NCBI GenBank assembly: GCA_964015035.1
Contig: CAXHCA010000004.1
Coordinates: forward strand, 1 to 64,000
From: BQJU01 sp964015035
GTDB taxonomy: Bacteria > Bacteroidota > Bacteroidia > Chitinophagales > Saprospiraceae
Length of the DNA: 64,000 nucleotides
Reading direction: 5' to 3'
In this document: one piece after another, positions 36,475 through 44,423 of the stretch
Numbering within the stretch: position 1 is the stretch's first letter
How the letters are laid out: each line of letters begins with the position of its first letter
Translations under genes and position numbers: made by a program
The notes under the pieces: model-generated
The model's database searches: none
What the model was told of the DNA's origin: nothing
Seen by the model: the letters and a program-made list of their open reading frames with translations, nothing else

Positions 36475-37770
36475 TTATCTGATTTTAAGGGTAATAATGG
36501 TAAACGCCGCCAGTAAAATGCCTACAATCCAAAAGCGGGTCACAATCTTCACCTCTGGCATGCCTTTCTTTTGGTAATGATGGTGTAGTGGCGACATCAG
36601 AAAAATCCTTCTGCCCTCGCCGTATTTTCTCTTGGTGTATTTGAAGTAAGTTACTTGCAATACCACCGAAAGATTTTCCATCAAAAAGATGCCACAGAAC
36701 AATGGAATCAACAACTCCTTGCGGAGAATGATGGCCATAGCAGCAATAATGCCTCCCAGGGTCAAACTTCCGGTATCTCCCATAAAGACCGTAGCCGGAA
36801 AGGAGTTGTACCATAGGAAGCCCAAACAAGCTCCGAGAAAACAGGCAGCAAAAATCACCAACTCCCCCGTACCCGGCAAGTGTAGGATATTCAGGTAATT
36901 GGCAGCAATGGCATTGCCCGAAACGTAGGCAAAAATGGCCAGCGTGATGCCAATAATTCCCGAAACTCCCGTTGCCAATCCATCCAGACCATCGGTCAGG
37001 TTGGCGGCGTTGGAAACTGCCGTGACTACAAAAATGACCAACGGAATAAATAATAACCATGCCCACTTTTGGGACTTTGATTTTTCTATCGGAATGAGGT
37101 GCGCATAATCTAACCGATTGCCTTTAAAAAAAGGGACATTGGTCAGGCTGGTTTTATAATCTCCTTTCATCTCTACCAATGGCGTCATATTGCCATCAAT
37201 CTGCACCAGATTTCCCGTTTCTATCTCAATGGGGTCACCAACCAATTGGTCTGCAATCCCCGATGCTTCTGCGTCTTCTAATTCCATTCTCACCACTACC
37301 TGGTCACTGGTCAGCATCACAATACTAATGATCAACCCCAAGCCCACCTGTCCAAGTATTTTAAACTTGCCATGTAAGCCATCCTTGTTTTTGCGGAATA
37401 CCTTGATGTAGTCGTCCACAAACCCAATCATTCCCATCCATACCGTGGAGATGATCATGAGCAGGATGTACACATTATCCAATCGTGCCATCAACAAACA
37501 CGGAATCAAGATAGCCATGATGATGATAACACCGCCCATCGTTGGGGTCCCTTGCTTTTTCTTCTGTCCGTCTAGCCCGAGATCTCTTACCGTCTCGCCA
37601 ACCTGAAGCCGCTGTAAAAAGCGAATGATGCGTCCTCCAAAAATCATGGAAATGACCAGGGAAAGAATCATCGCAACACCAGCTCTAAAGGAGATATACT
37701 GGAAGAGGCGAGCTCCCTCGATGTTTACGTCAAATGTTTGGTTAATCCATTCAATTAGTTGAACTAGCAT
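36475..37770 (-). CDS. mraY: Phospho-MurNAc-pentapeptide transferase MraY
   Basis: 431 residues, about 70 longer than the Escherichia coli enzyme. Ten transmembrane segments are expected. Motifs include KKQGTPTMGG, FVDDYIKVFRKNKDGL, NAANLTDGLDGLA (catalytic Asp residues) and FMGDTGSLTLGG, followed by LMSPLHHHYQKKGMPE. The extra length is an extracytoplasmic insertion at about 175-250 (ELEDAEASGIADQL through PFFKGNRLDY), an arrangement I recall from other Bacteroidota MraY proteins. MraY makes lipid I on the inner membrane from UDP-MurNAc-pentapeptide and undecaprenyl phosphate. Confidence 0.97.
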   Translation of the reverse strand: MLVQLIEWINQTFDVNIEGARLFQYISFRAGVAMILSLVISMIFGGRIIRFLQRLQVGETVRDLGLDGQKKKQGTPTMGGVIIIMAILIPCLLMARLDNVYILLMIISTVWMGMIGFVDDYIKVFRKNKDGLHGKFKILGQVGLGLIISIVMLTSDQVVVRMELEDAEASGIADQLVGDPIEIETGNLVQIDGNMTPLVEMKGDYKTSLTNVPFFKGNRLDYAHLIPIEKSKSQKWAWLLFIPLVIFVVTAVSNAANLTDGLDGLATGVSGIIGITLAIFAYVSGNAIAANYLNILHLPGTGELVIFAACFLGACLGFLWYNSFPATVFMGDTGSLTLGGIIAAMAIILRKELLIPLFCGIFLMENLSVVLQVTYFKYTKRKYGEGRRIFLMSPLHHHYQKKGMPEVKIVTRFWIVGILLAAFTIITLKIR

Positions 37771-37817
37771 GTTGTTTTAAGTGGTTCTTTTCGTTGATAA
37801 AATTGTTTCGAACGGTT

Positions 37818-39284
37818 TTAACCATAGCCCGCAAATTCTTCTTTCAGAATCTGCTTATCGTCGAAGGGGTACTTCACCCCTTGAATTTCCTGATATTTTT
37901 CGTGTCCCTTTCCCGCCACCAAAATGATGTCGCTTTTTTGCGCCATACGACTGGCGGTCAAGATGGCTGACTTTCGATCTTCGATCACCAACACCTTTTG
38001 TTTGGCATAAGCCGGTATACCCGTTTCCATATCCGCTAAAATGGCTGCGGGTACTTCCGTCCGTGGATTATCAGAGGTCAAAATCACCTGATCACTGTAC
38101 TCACAGGCCACTTTTGCCATCAAAGGCCGCTTAGTCTTGTCCCGATCACCACCGCAACCGATCACGGTGATCACCCGATTGCTATTTTGGCGAAGGCTCA
38201 CAATGGTATCCAACACTTTCTCCAAGGCATCGGGCGTATGGGCGTAGTCAACGATGGCTGTGATCCCTCGCGCTACATCCTGCACATAATCAAAGCGACC
38301 TTCGGCCGTACGCACTTGGCTCAGCACCTGCAACACTTCCAATGGCTCCTGTCCCAGCAAAACTGCCGTGGCATAAACCGACAGGAGATTGTAGGCATTA
38401 AATTTGCCGATGAGCTGACTAAAAAATTCCCGATTGTCAAAGTCTAACAACAAGCCTGAAAGGTTGCTTTCAACAATTCTGGCTTTAAAATCGGCCACTT
38501 GGCGCAAGCTGTATTTATACACCTTGGCTACTGTGTTTTGCACCATCACGTCACCATTGCGATCATCAACATTCACCAAGGCAAATGCCGTTGCGGGCAA
38601 TTCATCAAAAAAGCGCTTTTTCACTTCGATATACGCCCGAAAGGTCTTGTGGTAATCCAAGTGATCGTGCGTAATATTGGTAAAAATACCTCCTGTAAAG
38701 TGCAATCCAGCAATGCGACGTTGATCCACCGCATGAGAGCTCACTTCCATAAAGGCATAATCACATCCCGCTGCTACCATTTCCGCCAGCAGTGCATTGA
38801 TGGCTACTGCATTTGGCGTAGTGTGTGTAGCAGGCAAAGCCTTGCGACCAATTTTATTTTCAATAGTGGATATCAATCCGGCTTTAAACCCTAGATCTTG
38901 AAAAAGCTGGTGCAGCAAGGTCACCGTTGTAGTCTTACCGTTGGTACCGGTAACGCCAACCAATCGCAGTTCTTCGGTCGGGTTGCCATAAAAGTTACTG
39001 GCCAGTACGCCCAGTGTCTCCGCACTATTTTGGGCCTTGATCCAAGTTACTGTTGCATCAGGCACAGCGGGTAACTCTTCAGCGACCACCACTGATGCGC
39101 CATTGGCAATTGCCTTTTCAATGTATTGATGTCCATCGACCTGTGTACCCCGCAATGCGACAAAAAGGCTTTCCTTTTTTACACCGCGAGAGTCGATATC
39201 TATTTGTCTAATTTCTTTATCCTGATCCCCTAAAATTTCTAAATAGGGTACATTTTTTAATATCGCACTAAGTTTGTGTTTCAT
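37818..39284 (-). CDS. murE: UDP-MurNAc-tripeptide synthetase MurE (meso-DAP adding)
   Basis: 488 residues. The ATP loop is GVTGTNGKTTTV. Further Mur-ligase motifs are EVSSHAVDQRR, FTNITHDHLDYH and VDYAHTPDALEKVL. The DNPR motif in LTSDNPRTE is the signature of enzymes adding meso-diaminopimelate rather than lysine, so the murein should be of the DAP type. It lies 5 bp after ftsI and 47 bp before mraY. A murF gene does not appear between murE and mraY, so that step must be encoded elsewhere. Confidence 0.98.
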   Translation of the reverse strand: MKHKLSAILKNVPYLEILGDQDKEIRQIDIDSRGVKKESLFVALRGTQVDGHQYIEKAIANGASVVVAEELPAVPDATVTWIKAQNSAETLGVLASNFYGNPTEELRLVGVTGTNGKTTTVTLLHQLFQDLGFKAGLISTIENKIGRKALPATHTTPNAVAINALLAEMVAAGCDYAFMEVSSHAVDQRRIAGLHFTGGIFTNITHDHLDYHKTFRAYIEVKKRFFDELPATAFALVNVDDRNGDVMVQNTVAKVYKYSLRQVADFKARIVESNLSGLLLDFDNREFFSQLIGKFNAYNLLSVYATAVLLGQEPLEVLQVLSQVRTAEGRFDYVQDVARGITAIVDYAHTPDALEKVLDTIVSLRQNSNRVITVIGCGGDRDKTKRPLMAKVACEYSDQVILTSDNPRTEVPAAILADMETGIPAYAKQKVLVIEDRKSAILTASRMAQKSDIILVAGKGHEKYQEIQGVKYPFDDKQILKEEFAGYG

Positions 39285-39289
39285 AGTGC

Positions 39290-41467
39290 CTAGTTCAAGG
39301 TTAAGGTCAGGGTTTGTCCCTTCAGCGAGGTCCCCGGCAAGTGTGATTGTCTGACCACCTTCCCTACCCCCGAAATTTCAACCTTCAACCCTTTATTTTC
39401 TAATAAATACAAGGCATCTCTCAAGCCCATTCCCACTACATTAGGTATGGTTTCCTCCGGAACCGTGCGATTGTACATCATCAGGCTATCCGAGCTGGCA
39501 GCCAATGCTGTCAATTCAGTATCCGGCGCTCCATACCAATTCAGGTTTAAAAAGCTAAGTACCTGCTTCATCTCCTCCTTAAATCCAATGCTGCCCACCG
39601 GCAGGCTTCGTTCTCCCAACAGTGGTCGAGGCCCTGCGTTGATGGGTTCGTGCAATTCAATGATGCTTTCATAACATTTCTCTACAATCTCCTTAAACAC
39701 CGGGCCGGCTACATCGCCACCGTAGATCCCATTCTTACGCGGTTTGTAGATCACCACCATACAAGAATATAGTGGATTTTCCGCCGGGAAATAGCCCGCA
39801 AAAGACGCTTGATACCCGCCTACCCTGGTTCCAGAGGCCAATCTTTTATAATTGACCTGCGCCGTCCCCGTTTTTCCGGCAAAACTAAACCGCTCGGAAT
39901 ATAATTTGTGGGCCGTTCCTCTTTCCACAACTCCCCGCAATAATTGATGCGCTTGTTCCAGCGTCCGTTTCGAAGCCAGTTCTTTTTTTATAACGGTTGG
40001 TCTGAAGGTTTCCAATGGTTTGCCAAAACGTTGGATTTCCTCCACCAACATGGGCTTCATCATGACGCCATCATTGGCCACCGCATTGTAAAAATTCAAC
40101 AATTGCAACGGCGTCAATTTCATCTCATAACCCGTTGACATCCAAGGCAAGGTCAATCCACTCCACTGATCTTCATCACTATAAGCCTCCTTGATAAATG
40201 GCTTTTCCTCCCCCTGAATTCTAATATCCGTAGGTAGGTTTAGGTTAAAGTCTTTCAATCTTTCAATGAACTTGGCAGCCCCTTTATTTTCGTTGATTTT
40301 TGATGGCGTACCATAGTATTTATCCACTAGTTTGGCAATGCCCACATTTGAAGAAATCTCAAAGGCTTTGCGCACCGTGATCGTGTCTAGTCTAAAACTA
40401 TACGGTGAAGCATCTTCCATCACTTCATCGTAGAACGTGGTCCTTCCATTTTCAATATCAATAGAGTCTTCCAGCGTGATGTAGTTATCCTCCAATAAAG
40501 CCATAATCGAAGCCAGCTTAAAAGTAGATCCCGGTTCGATGCCTGTACCGATGGCGTAGTTGTAGATTTCGTACCACTCCGACTTGTCTTCCAGTCTGCC
40601 TAAATTGGCGATGGCCCGAATTTTTCCGGTCTTCACTTCCATGACAATGGCTGTACCCCACTCCGCATCGTGATAGCGCATGGCTTTCATCAAGGCGCGT
40701 TCACTAATGTCCTGGATATTGATGTCCAACGTGGTCAAGATATCGTCCCCACTTTTGGGTTCGATGGAGGCCAAATCTTCAAGTGGCATCCAAAGGTCAT
40801 GCGATTTATCGACTTGAATCATATCGATGGGCATGGCAAATTCGGAGCCGGGGCTTCCGCCCAATACCTCATCGAAGGTACCCTCTAATCCAATATCCTG
40901 GGCTTCTTCCCGGACATAACCGATGGTTCTACGAGCCAATACGCCAAATGGCCGCTTGCGCTCACTCCGTTTGATGGCTTTAAAGCCTCCCTGAAAGCGT
41001 CCTTTATTAAATAGCGGAAACTGTTCAATTTCCCGCTTTTCAGAATAAGACACTTTGCGTTTGATCGGAATATGCCGTTTCTTGTTGATGGTGGTATCGC
41101 GGAGGTCAAACAAATATTCGCGGTATCCGCCAACTGTGTAACTATCATCAACGTAGGTCGCCAGGCAGTAGGCCAGGGTATCCAGGTTATTGTAATAGTC
41201 ATCTTCCGAAGGAGCATAAGGATCAAAATAGATATCAAAATAAGGCACCGAAGTAGCCAGCAGGCTACCATCTCTCGCCATAATATTTCCCCGTTCAGCT
41301 TCAATCGGGCGTTCCCGAATGTAGGCTTTCTCTCCTTCCATCCGCCACTTTTCCCCTTGTACTATGCTAATCTGTACCGTTTTGTAAAACAACAGAATGG
41401 ATATTGGTACCACGAGGCCGAATACCAAAAAATAAACCCGATAAAGGACTTCATTTTTTACATCCAT
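39290..41467 (-). CDS. ftsI: Septal penicillin-binding protein FtsI (class B, with PASTA domain)
   Basis: 725 residues. One N-terminal transmembrane helix (VYFLVFGLVVPISILLFYK) is followed by the pedestal domain (ERPIEAERGNIMARDGSLLA). The transpeptidase domain has STFK (Ser at about 314), SSN in FEISSNVGIA, and KTGTAQ. A single C-terminal PASTA-like domain (IPNVVGMGLRDALYLL to the end) is present. The enzyme cross-links septal murein together with FtsW. It lies 43 bp downstream of ftsL and 5 bp before murE. Confidence 0.97.
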   Translation of the reverse strand: MDVKNEVLYRVYFLVFGLVVPISILLFYKTVQISIVQGEKWRMEGEKAYIRERPIEAERGNIMARDGSLLATSVPYFDIYFDPYAPSEDDYYNNLDTLAYCLATYVDDSYTVGGYREYLFDLRDTTINKKRHIPIKRKVSYSEKREIEQFPLFNKGRFQGGFKAIKRSERKRPFGVLARRTIGYVREEAQDIGLEGTFDEVLGGSPGSEFAMPIDMIQVDKSHDLWMPLEDLASIEPKSGDDILTTLDINIQDISERALMKAMRYHDAEWGTAIVMEVKTGKIRAIANLGRLEDKSEWYEIYNYAIGTGIEPGSTFKLASIMALLEDNYITLEDSIDIENGRTTFYDEVMEDASPYSFRLDTITVRKAFEISSNVGIAKLVDKYYGTPSKINENKGAAKFIERLKDFNLNLPTDIRIQGEEKPFIKEAYSDEDQWSGLTLPWMSTGYEMKLTPLQLLNFYNAVANDGVMMKPMLVEEIQRFGKPLETFRPTVIKKELASKRTLEQAHQLLRGVVERGTAHKLYSERFSFAGKTGTAQVNYKRLASGTRVGGYQASFAGYFPAENPLYSCMVVIYKPRKNGIYGGDVAGPVFKEIVEKCYESIIELHEPINAGPRPLLGERSLPVGSIGFKEEMKQVLSFLNLNWYGAPDTELTALAASSDSLMMYNRTVPEETIPNVVGMGLRDALYLLENKGLKVEISGVGKVVRQSHLPGTSLKGQTLTLTLN

Positions 41468-41510
41468 TGTTCTTATCTTCTTCCGGCCATCCCATTATGC
41501 GGGGGGCGGG

Positions 41511-41825
41511 CTATTCCTCTACTACAATTTTATTGGTCTCTCCACGAAACAGGTGCAAGCCATCTTCTTCTACCCGATCTTCCACGATAGATTGCATACT
41601 GTTTACCATATTTTCCGACTCCAGTGACATATAGAACCAGCGCATTTCCCGCAGTTCTTTTTGCAACATTTGGATTTTGCGCACATTGCGTTCTGCATAG
41701 TGAGAATTGGCGATGTACGTCATGGCCAAAAAACCCAGGAAGATCAGGAAGAACAAGTTCTTCAAGATAAATTCTGAGGGAAGGGAACCCAAATCTGAAA
41801 ATTTGAATCCTTTTTTTTGTGCCAT
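41511..41825 (-). CDS. ftsL: FtsL-like cell division protein
   Basis: About 104 residues from the ATG at 41825, which begins 1 bp after the rsmH stop. An earlier frame-opening ATG at 41855 would overlap rsmH. One transmembrane helix (FILKNLFFLIFLGFLAMTYIA) is followed by a predicted periplasmic coiled coil (NVRKIQMLQKELREMRWFYMSLESENM). Size, topology and position between rsmH and ftsI fit FtsL, which bridges FtsQ/FtsB to FtsW/FtsI. Sequence similarity to known FtsL is weak, as usual for this protein, so the name rests mainly on context. Confidence 0.85.
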   Translation of the reverse strand: MAQKKGFKFSDLGSLPSEFILKNLFFLIFLGFLAMTYIANSHYAERNVRKIQMLQKELREMRWFYMSLESENMVNSMQSIVEDRVEEDGLHLFRGETNKIVVEE

Positions 41826-41826
41826 A

Positions 41827-42741
41827 TTATTTATCGTTTGTTGCCCGCTTTTCACCGATGCGCAACTTGACGCTACGTGATCGGGGATTTTCCCGGAGTT
41901 CCTCCGGAGTGGGCACGATTGCCTTTTTAGTAATCAGCTGAAAAGGACGGTCTATATTGCCATAAAAATCCTTTTCTACTTTTCCTTCTATATTGCCGGT
42001 TTTCAGGAAGTATTTCACGGCCCGGTCTTCCAATGAATGGTAAGACATCACAACCAGTCTTCCTCCCGGCTTGAGCACTTCCAGGCTTTGTTCTAAAAAT
42101 TCCTTCAGTGCCCCCATTTCGTCATTAACCTCGATGCGGATTGCCTGAAACACCTGTGCCAAATACCGCTGTCGCTGCCCGCGAATTAAGGGATCTATGA
42201 TCGCCAAAAAATCGCCGATAGTTCGAAGCTCCGCTATATTGCGCTGTGTGACAATATGTTGTGCCAGTGTCTTCGCATTTCGGACCTCGCCATAACGGCT
42301 AAACAACGACTGCAAATCGGCTGCTGAATACTGATTCAACACCTGTGCTGCGGTCAGCGTACCTTGCTGATTCATCCGCATATCCAACTCCGCCTCATAC
42401 CGAAAAGAGAATCCCCTTTCGGCCTCATCCAGCTGATGCGAAGATACGCCTAAATCAGCCAAGATGCCATCAACTTCCCGAATACCATACAATTTTAAAA
42501 ACCGCTTTAGGTGGCGAAAATTATTAGGTACAAATTGGAAACGTTCATCCTCCGGCAGATTTCTCTTGGCATCCTCATCCTGATCAAAACCAATCAATTT
42601 TCCTCCGGGGCCCAATGCCTGAAGTATCAATGCAGAATGCCCGCCACCGCCAAAAGTCGCATCAACATAAATGCCACTTTCTGCAATTTGCAGGCCATCA
42701 ATACAAGCATCGGCTAAGACGGGAATGTGGTAAGGCCTCAT
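41827..42741 (-). CDS. rsmH: 16S rRNA (cytosine-1402-N4) methyltransferase RsmH
   Basis: 304 residues, normal length. It starts MRPYHIPVLADACIDGL and has the SAM-binding motif DATFGGGGHSALIL, followed by DLGVSSHQLD and GFSFRYEAELDMRM. The C-terminal GGRLVVMSYHSLEDRAVKYF is diagnostic. The enzyme methylates C1402 in the ribosomal P site. Its ATG overlaps the mraZ stop as ATGA, so both are coupled. It is also known as mraW. Confidence 0.98.
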   Translation of the reverse strand: MRPYHIPVLADACIDGLQIAESGIYVDATFGGGGHSALILQALGPGGKLIGFDQDEDAKRNLPEDERFQFVPNNFRHLKRFLKLYGIREVDGILADLGVSSHQLDEAERGFSFRYEAELDMRMNQQGTLTAAQVLNQYSAADLQSLFSRYGEVRNAKTLAQHIVTQRNIAELRTIGDFLAIIDPLIRGQRQRYLAQVFQAIRIEVNDEMGALKEFLEQSLEVLKPGGRLVVMSYHSLEDRAVKYFLKTGNIEGKVEKDFYGNIDRPFQLITKKAIVPTPEELRENPRSRSVKLRIGEKRATNDK

Positions 42742-43208
42742 ATTTGGGGAGGATTATCCAGTTTGCCCAGCACATCTTCCGCCAGATCAGAAAAGTCTGT
42801 TGGTTCTTCGTCAAGCATTCGATCATATTCTTGCTTGGCCCATATTTCAATTCTACCATTGTAGGCAGATAAAATCGCATCTCTTTCGATGCCCGCATAG
42901 TCCAATAATCGCTTTGGCAATAAAATCCGATCGGCACTATCCATAGTCATTTCTTGTGCACCTCGATAAAAGTAGCGGGCAAAATCTCGGTTCTTTTTAT
43001 TGTACAAATTCAACTGATTGACTTCTGCGGAAATCTTCTTCCAAACCGCTTCCGGATAGAGCATCAAACACTTCTCAAAACCGCGGTTGACTACAAAAGT
43101 CAATTTCTCATTTTCACCCAATTGATTGATCAGTCCACTAGGCATGCGCATTCGTCCTTTGGCGTCTAACTTGCAATCATATTCTCCTAATAACTGAACA
43201 ATTTCCAC
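42738..43208 (-). CDS. mraZ: Transcriptional regulator MraZ
   Basis: 156 residues. Two SpoVT/AbrB-like domains form the MraZ ring: the first contains GEYDCKLDAKGRMRMPSGL, and the second contains TMDSADRILLPKRLLDYAGI. MraZ is a DNA-binding repressor of the dcw cluster in Escherichia coli. The start is a GTG at 43208: the only upstream ATG (43215) is followed directly by a TAA. It heads the cluster and overlaps rsmH by 4 bp. Period-10 TGGGN-like boxes lie upstream, consistent with autoregulation. Confidence 0.96.
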   Translation of the reverse strand: MEIVQLLGEYDCKLDAKGRMRMPSGLINQLGENEKLTFVVNRGFEKCLMLYPEAVWKKISAEVNQLNLYNKKNRDFARYFYRGAQEMTMDSADRILLPKRLLDYAGIERDAILSAYNGRIEIWAKQEYDRMLDEEPTDFSDLAEDVLGKLDNPPQI

Positions 43209-43229
43209 TTTACATTCTTATTGTGCCTT

Positions 43230-43270
43230 CAAATGTATAGGATTTTGACACAAATTACCACTTTTACCCA
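43230..43270 (-). promoter_or_regulatory. mraZ promoter with candidate MraZ operator boxes
   Basis: On the minus strand a perfect -7 box TACATTTG (43237 to 43230) lies 21 bp before the GTG start. Just upstream are TGGGT (43270 to 43266), TGGTA (43260 to 43256) and TGTCA (43250 to 43246), spaced by exactly 10 bp. The first box is perfect and the others are degenerate. Escherichia coli MraZ binds TGGGN repeats with this spacing near the mraZ promoter, so autoregulation is a reasonable inference. Confidence 0.55.
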
Positions 43271-43283
43271 CTATTTTTTAATA

Positions 43284-43377
43284 ATATTTCCACATAAATG
43301 GTTCCAAATCAAGGAAAAATTATTTTTATCACCAAAAAATGGACACTTTTGACATTGTATTGGGTAGATATTTCCAC
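43284..43377 (-). repeat. Direct repeats GTGGAAATAT upstream of mraZ
   Basis: GTGGAAATAT occurs twice on the minus strand (43293 to 43284 and 43377 to 43368), 84 bp apart. A third partial copy, GTGGAAAT, is formed by the mraZ start codon itself (43208 to 43201). They may be regulator-binding sites or coincidence in an AT-rich leader. Confidence 0.4.
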
Positions 43378-43424
43378 TTATCGTGAAAAGCCGTCTTATT
43401 TTTATCGAAAAAGGGTCAATTTGG

Positions 43425-43449
43425 TGTGAAAAGGTGGGAAAGCGTGGCT
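43425..43449 (+). promoter_or_regulatory. Second period-10 MraZ-box-like array
   Basis: On the plus strand TGTGA (43425-43429), TGGGA (43435-43439) and TGGCT (43445-43449) are spaced by exactly 10 bp. The orientation is opposite to mraZ and the array lies about 220 bp upstream of its start. It resembles the TGGGN-N5 arrangement of MraZ operators. Confidence 0.4.
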
Positions 43450-43512
43450 CAGATCAACCAAAAGGAGGAAAATCAGTAGAAAAAACGCTGTTAAAAAAAC
43501 TAAGATTGGCTG

Positions 43513-44253
43513 TTAAGAAGTAGCCTCAGCGTAAGTGTGAAAAAAGCTGCGGTAGCGCATTTGCAAAACCCCCAATACGGCTTCTTTGATGATTCCTTTT
43601 GACATTTTGGAGGTTCCTTCCAGTCGATCGGTGAAAGTAATGGGTACCTCGGCAATGCGGAATCCCAAAGAGCGGGAGGCAAATTTCATTTCAATTTGAA
43701 AGGCGTAGCCAACAAAACGGATCTTATCTAAATCAATGGCTTCCAGCACTTCGCGGCGATAACAAACAAAGCCGGCCGTTGGGTCCTTTACCGGCATAAA
43801 GGTCACGATACGCACATACAAAGACGCGCCATAAGATAGTACGATCCGGTCAAATGGCCAATTTTCCAATTGCCCACCCTTGACATATCGAGAGCCTACG
43901 GCAACATCCGCACCTCCTTTATGACAAGCCTGGTAAAGCCGTAATAAATCTTTGGGATTGTGAGAGAAATCGGCGTCCATTTCAAAGATATACTGGTATT
44001 GCCGTTCCAACCCCCAGCGAAATCCTGCAATATAAGCAGTGCCGAGTCCCTGTTTTCCGGACCTTTCCAAAATATGCAATGAATCTGAATACTGCTTTTG
44101 CTCATTTTTAACCAATTCAGCAGTTCCATCTGGTGAGCCATCGTCAACAATCAGGATGTGAAAATCATGGGGAAGGGAAAATACCGTTTCGATCATTCGA
44201 ACTATGTTCTCCTTCTCATTATAGGTAGGAATTATGACTAGACTATCCGCCAA
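43513..44253 (-). CDS. Polyprenol-phosphate mannosyltransferase (Dpm1-like GT2)
   Basis: 246 residues, GT2 family. DSLVIIPTYNEKENI begins the nucleotide-binding fold. VDDGSPDGT and EMDADFSHNP (the DxD motif) bind the sugar nucleotide. AVGSRYVKGGQLENWP and the RFVGYAFQIEM segment are typical of dolichol/polyprenol phosphate mannose synthases. It has no C-terminal membrane domain, as in the short soluble class. It would make polyprenyl-phosphate-mannose for glycosylation outside the cytoplasm. The start is a TTG at 44253: the frame upstream reaches a stop eight codons earlier without an ATG, and the family begins right here. Confidence 0.92.
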   Translation of the reverse strand: MADSLVIIPTYNEKENIVRMIETVFSLPHDFHILIVDDGSPDGTAELVKNEQKQYSDSLHILERSGKQGLGTAYIAGFRWGLERQYQYIFEMDADFSHNPKDLLRLYQACHKGGADVAVGSRYVKGGQLENWPFDRIVLSYGASLYVRIVTFMPVKDPTAGFVCYRREVLEAIDLDKIRFVGYAFQIEMKFASRSLGFRIAEVPITFTDRLEGTSKMSKGIIKEAVLGVLQMRYRSFFHTYAEATS

Positions 44254-44292
44254 GGCTATCTTTATTGGTAACTATCAAATTTTTTGAAGCCT

Positions 44293-44321
44293 CAAATATA
44301 GACTAAATTTTTGGTTTCAAA
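44293..44321 (-). promoter_or_regulatory. Promoter for the mannosyltransferase gene
   Basis: On the minus strand TTTG (44321 to 44318) is followed after 17 bp by a perfect -7 box TATATTTG (44300 to 44293). The box lies about 40 bp upstream of the TTG start. Both elements fit the Bacteroidota consensus. Confidence 0.6.
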
Positions 44322-44423
44322 CCCTATGCTTTCATTAATATTATTGTCAAAAGATCCCCTCATTGTTAAATCTGCGACAGAAAAATGAGCCCGATAATTC
44401 TATTTTGCCCGCAAACTTACTAA

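Larger units (their letters stand above)
43209..43512. other. 304-bp regulatory interval upstream of mraZ
   Basis: No gene is visible. The interval lies upstream of mraZ and just after the stop of the mannosyltransferase gene, which is on the same strand. It contains a -7 box and period-10 boxes close to mraZ, two GTGGAAATAT repeats, and a second period-10 array near the far end. Confidence 0.6.

Noticed and set aside
36485..37066. 193-residue minus-strand frame inside mraY
   Set aside because: It overlaps the well-supported mraY frame and has a composition (Gly/Cys/Tyr/His-rich) typical of a shifted reading frame.
41072..41590. 172-residue plus-strand frame over ftsI and ftsL
   Set aside because: Both strands cannot be equally conserved here; ftsI and ftsL are clear on the minus strand.
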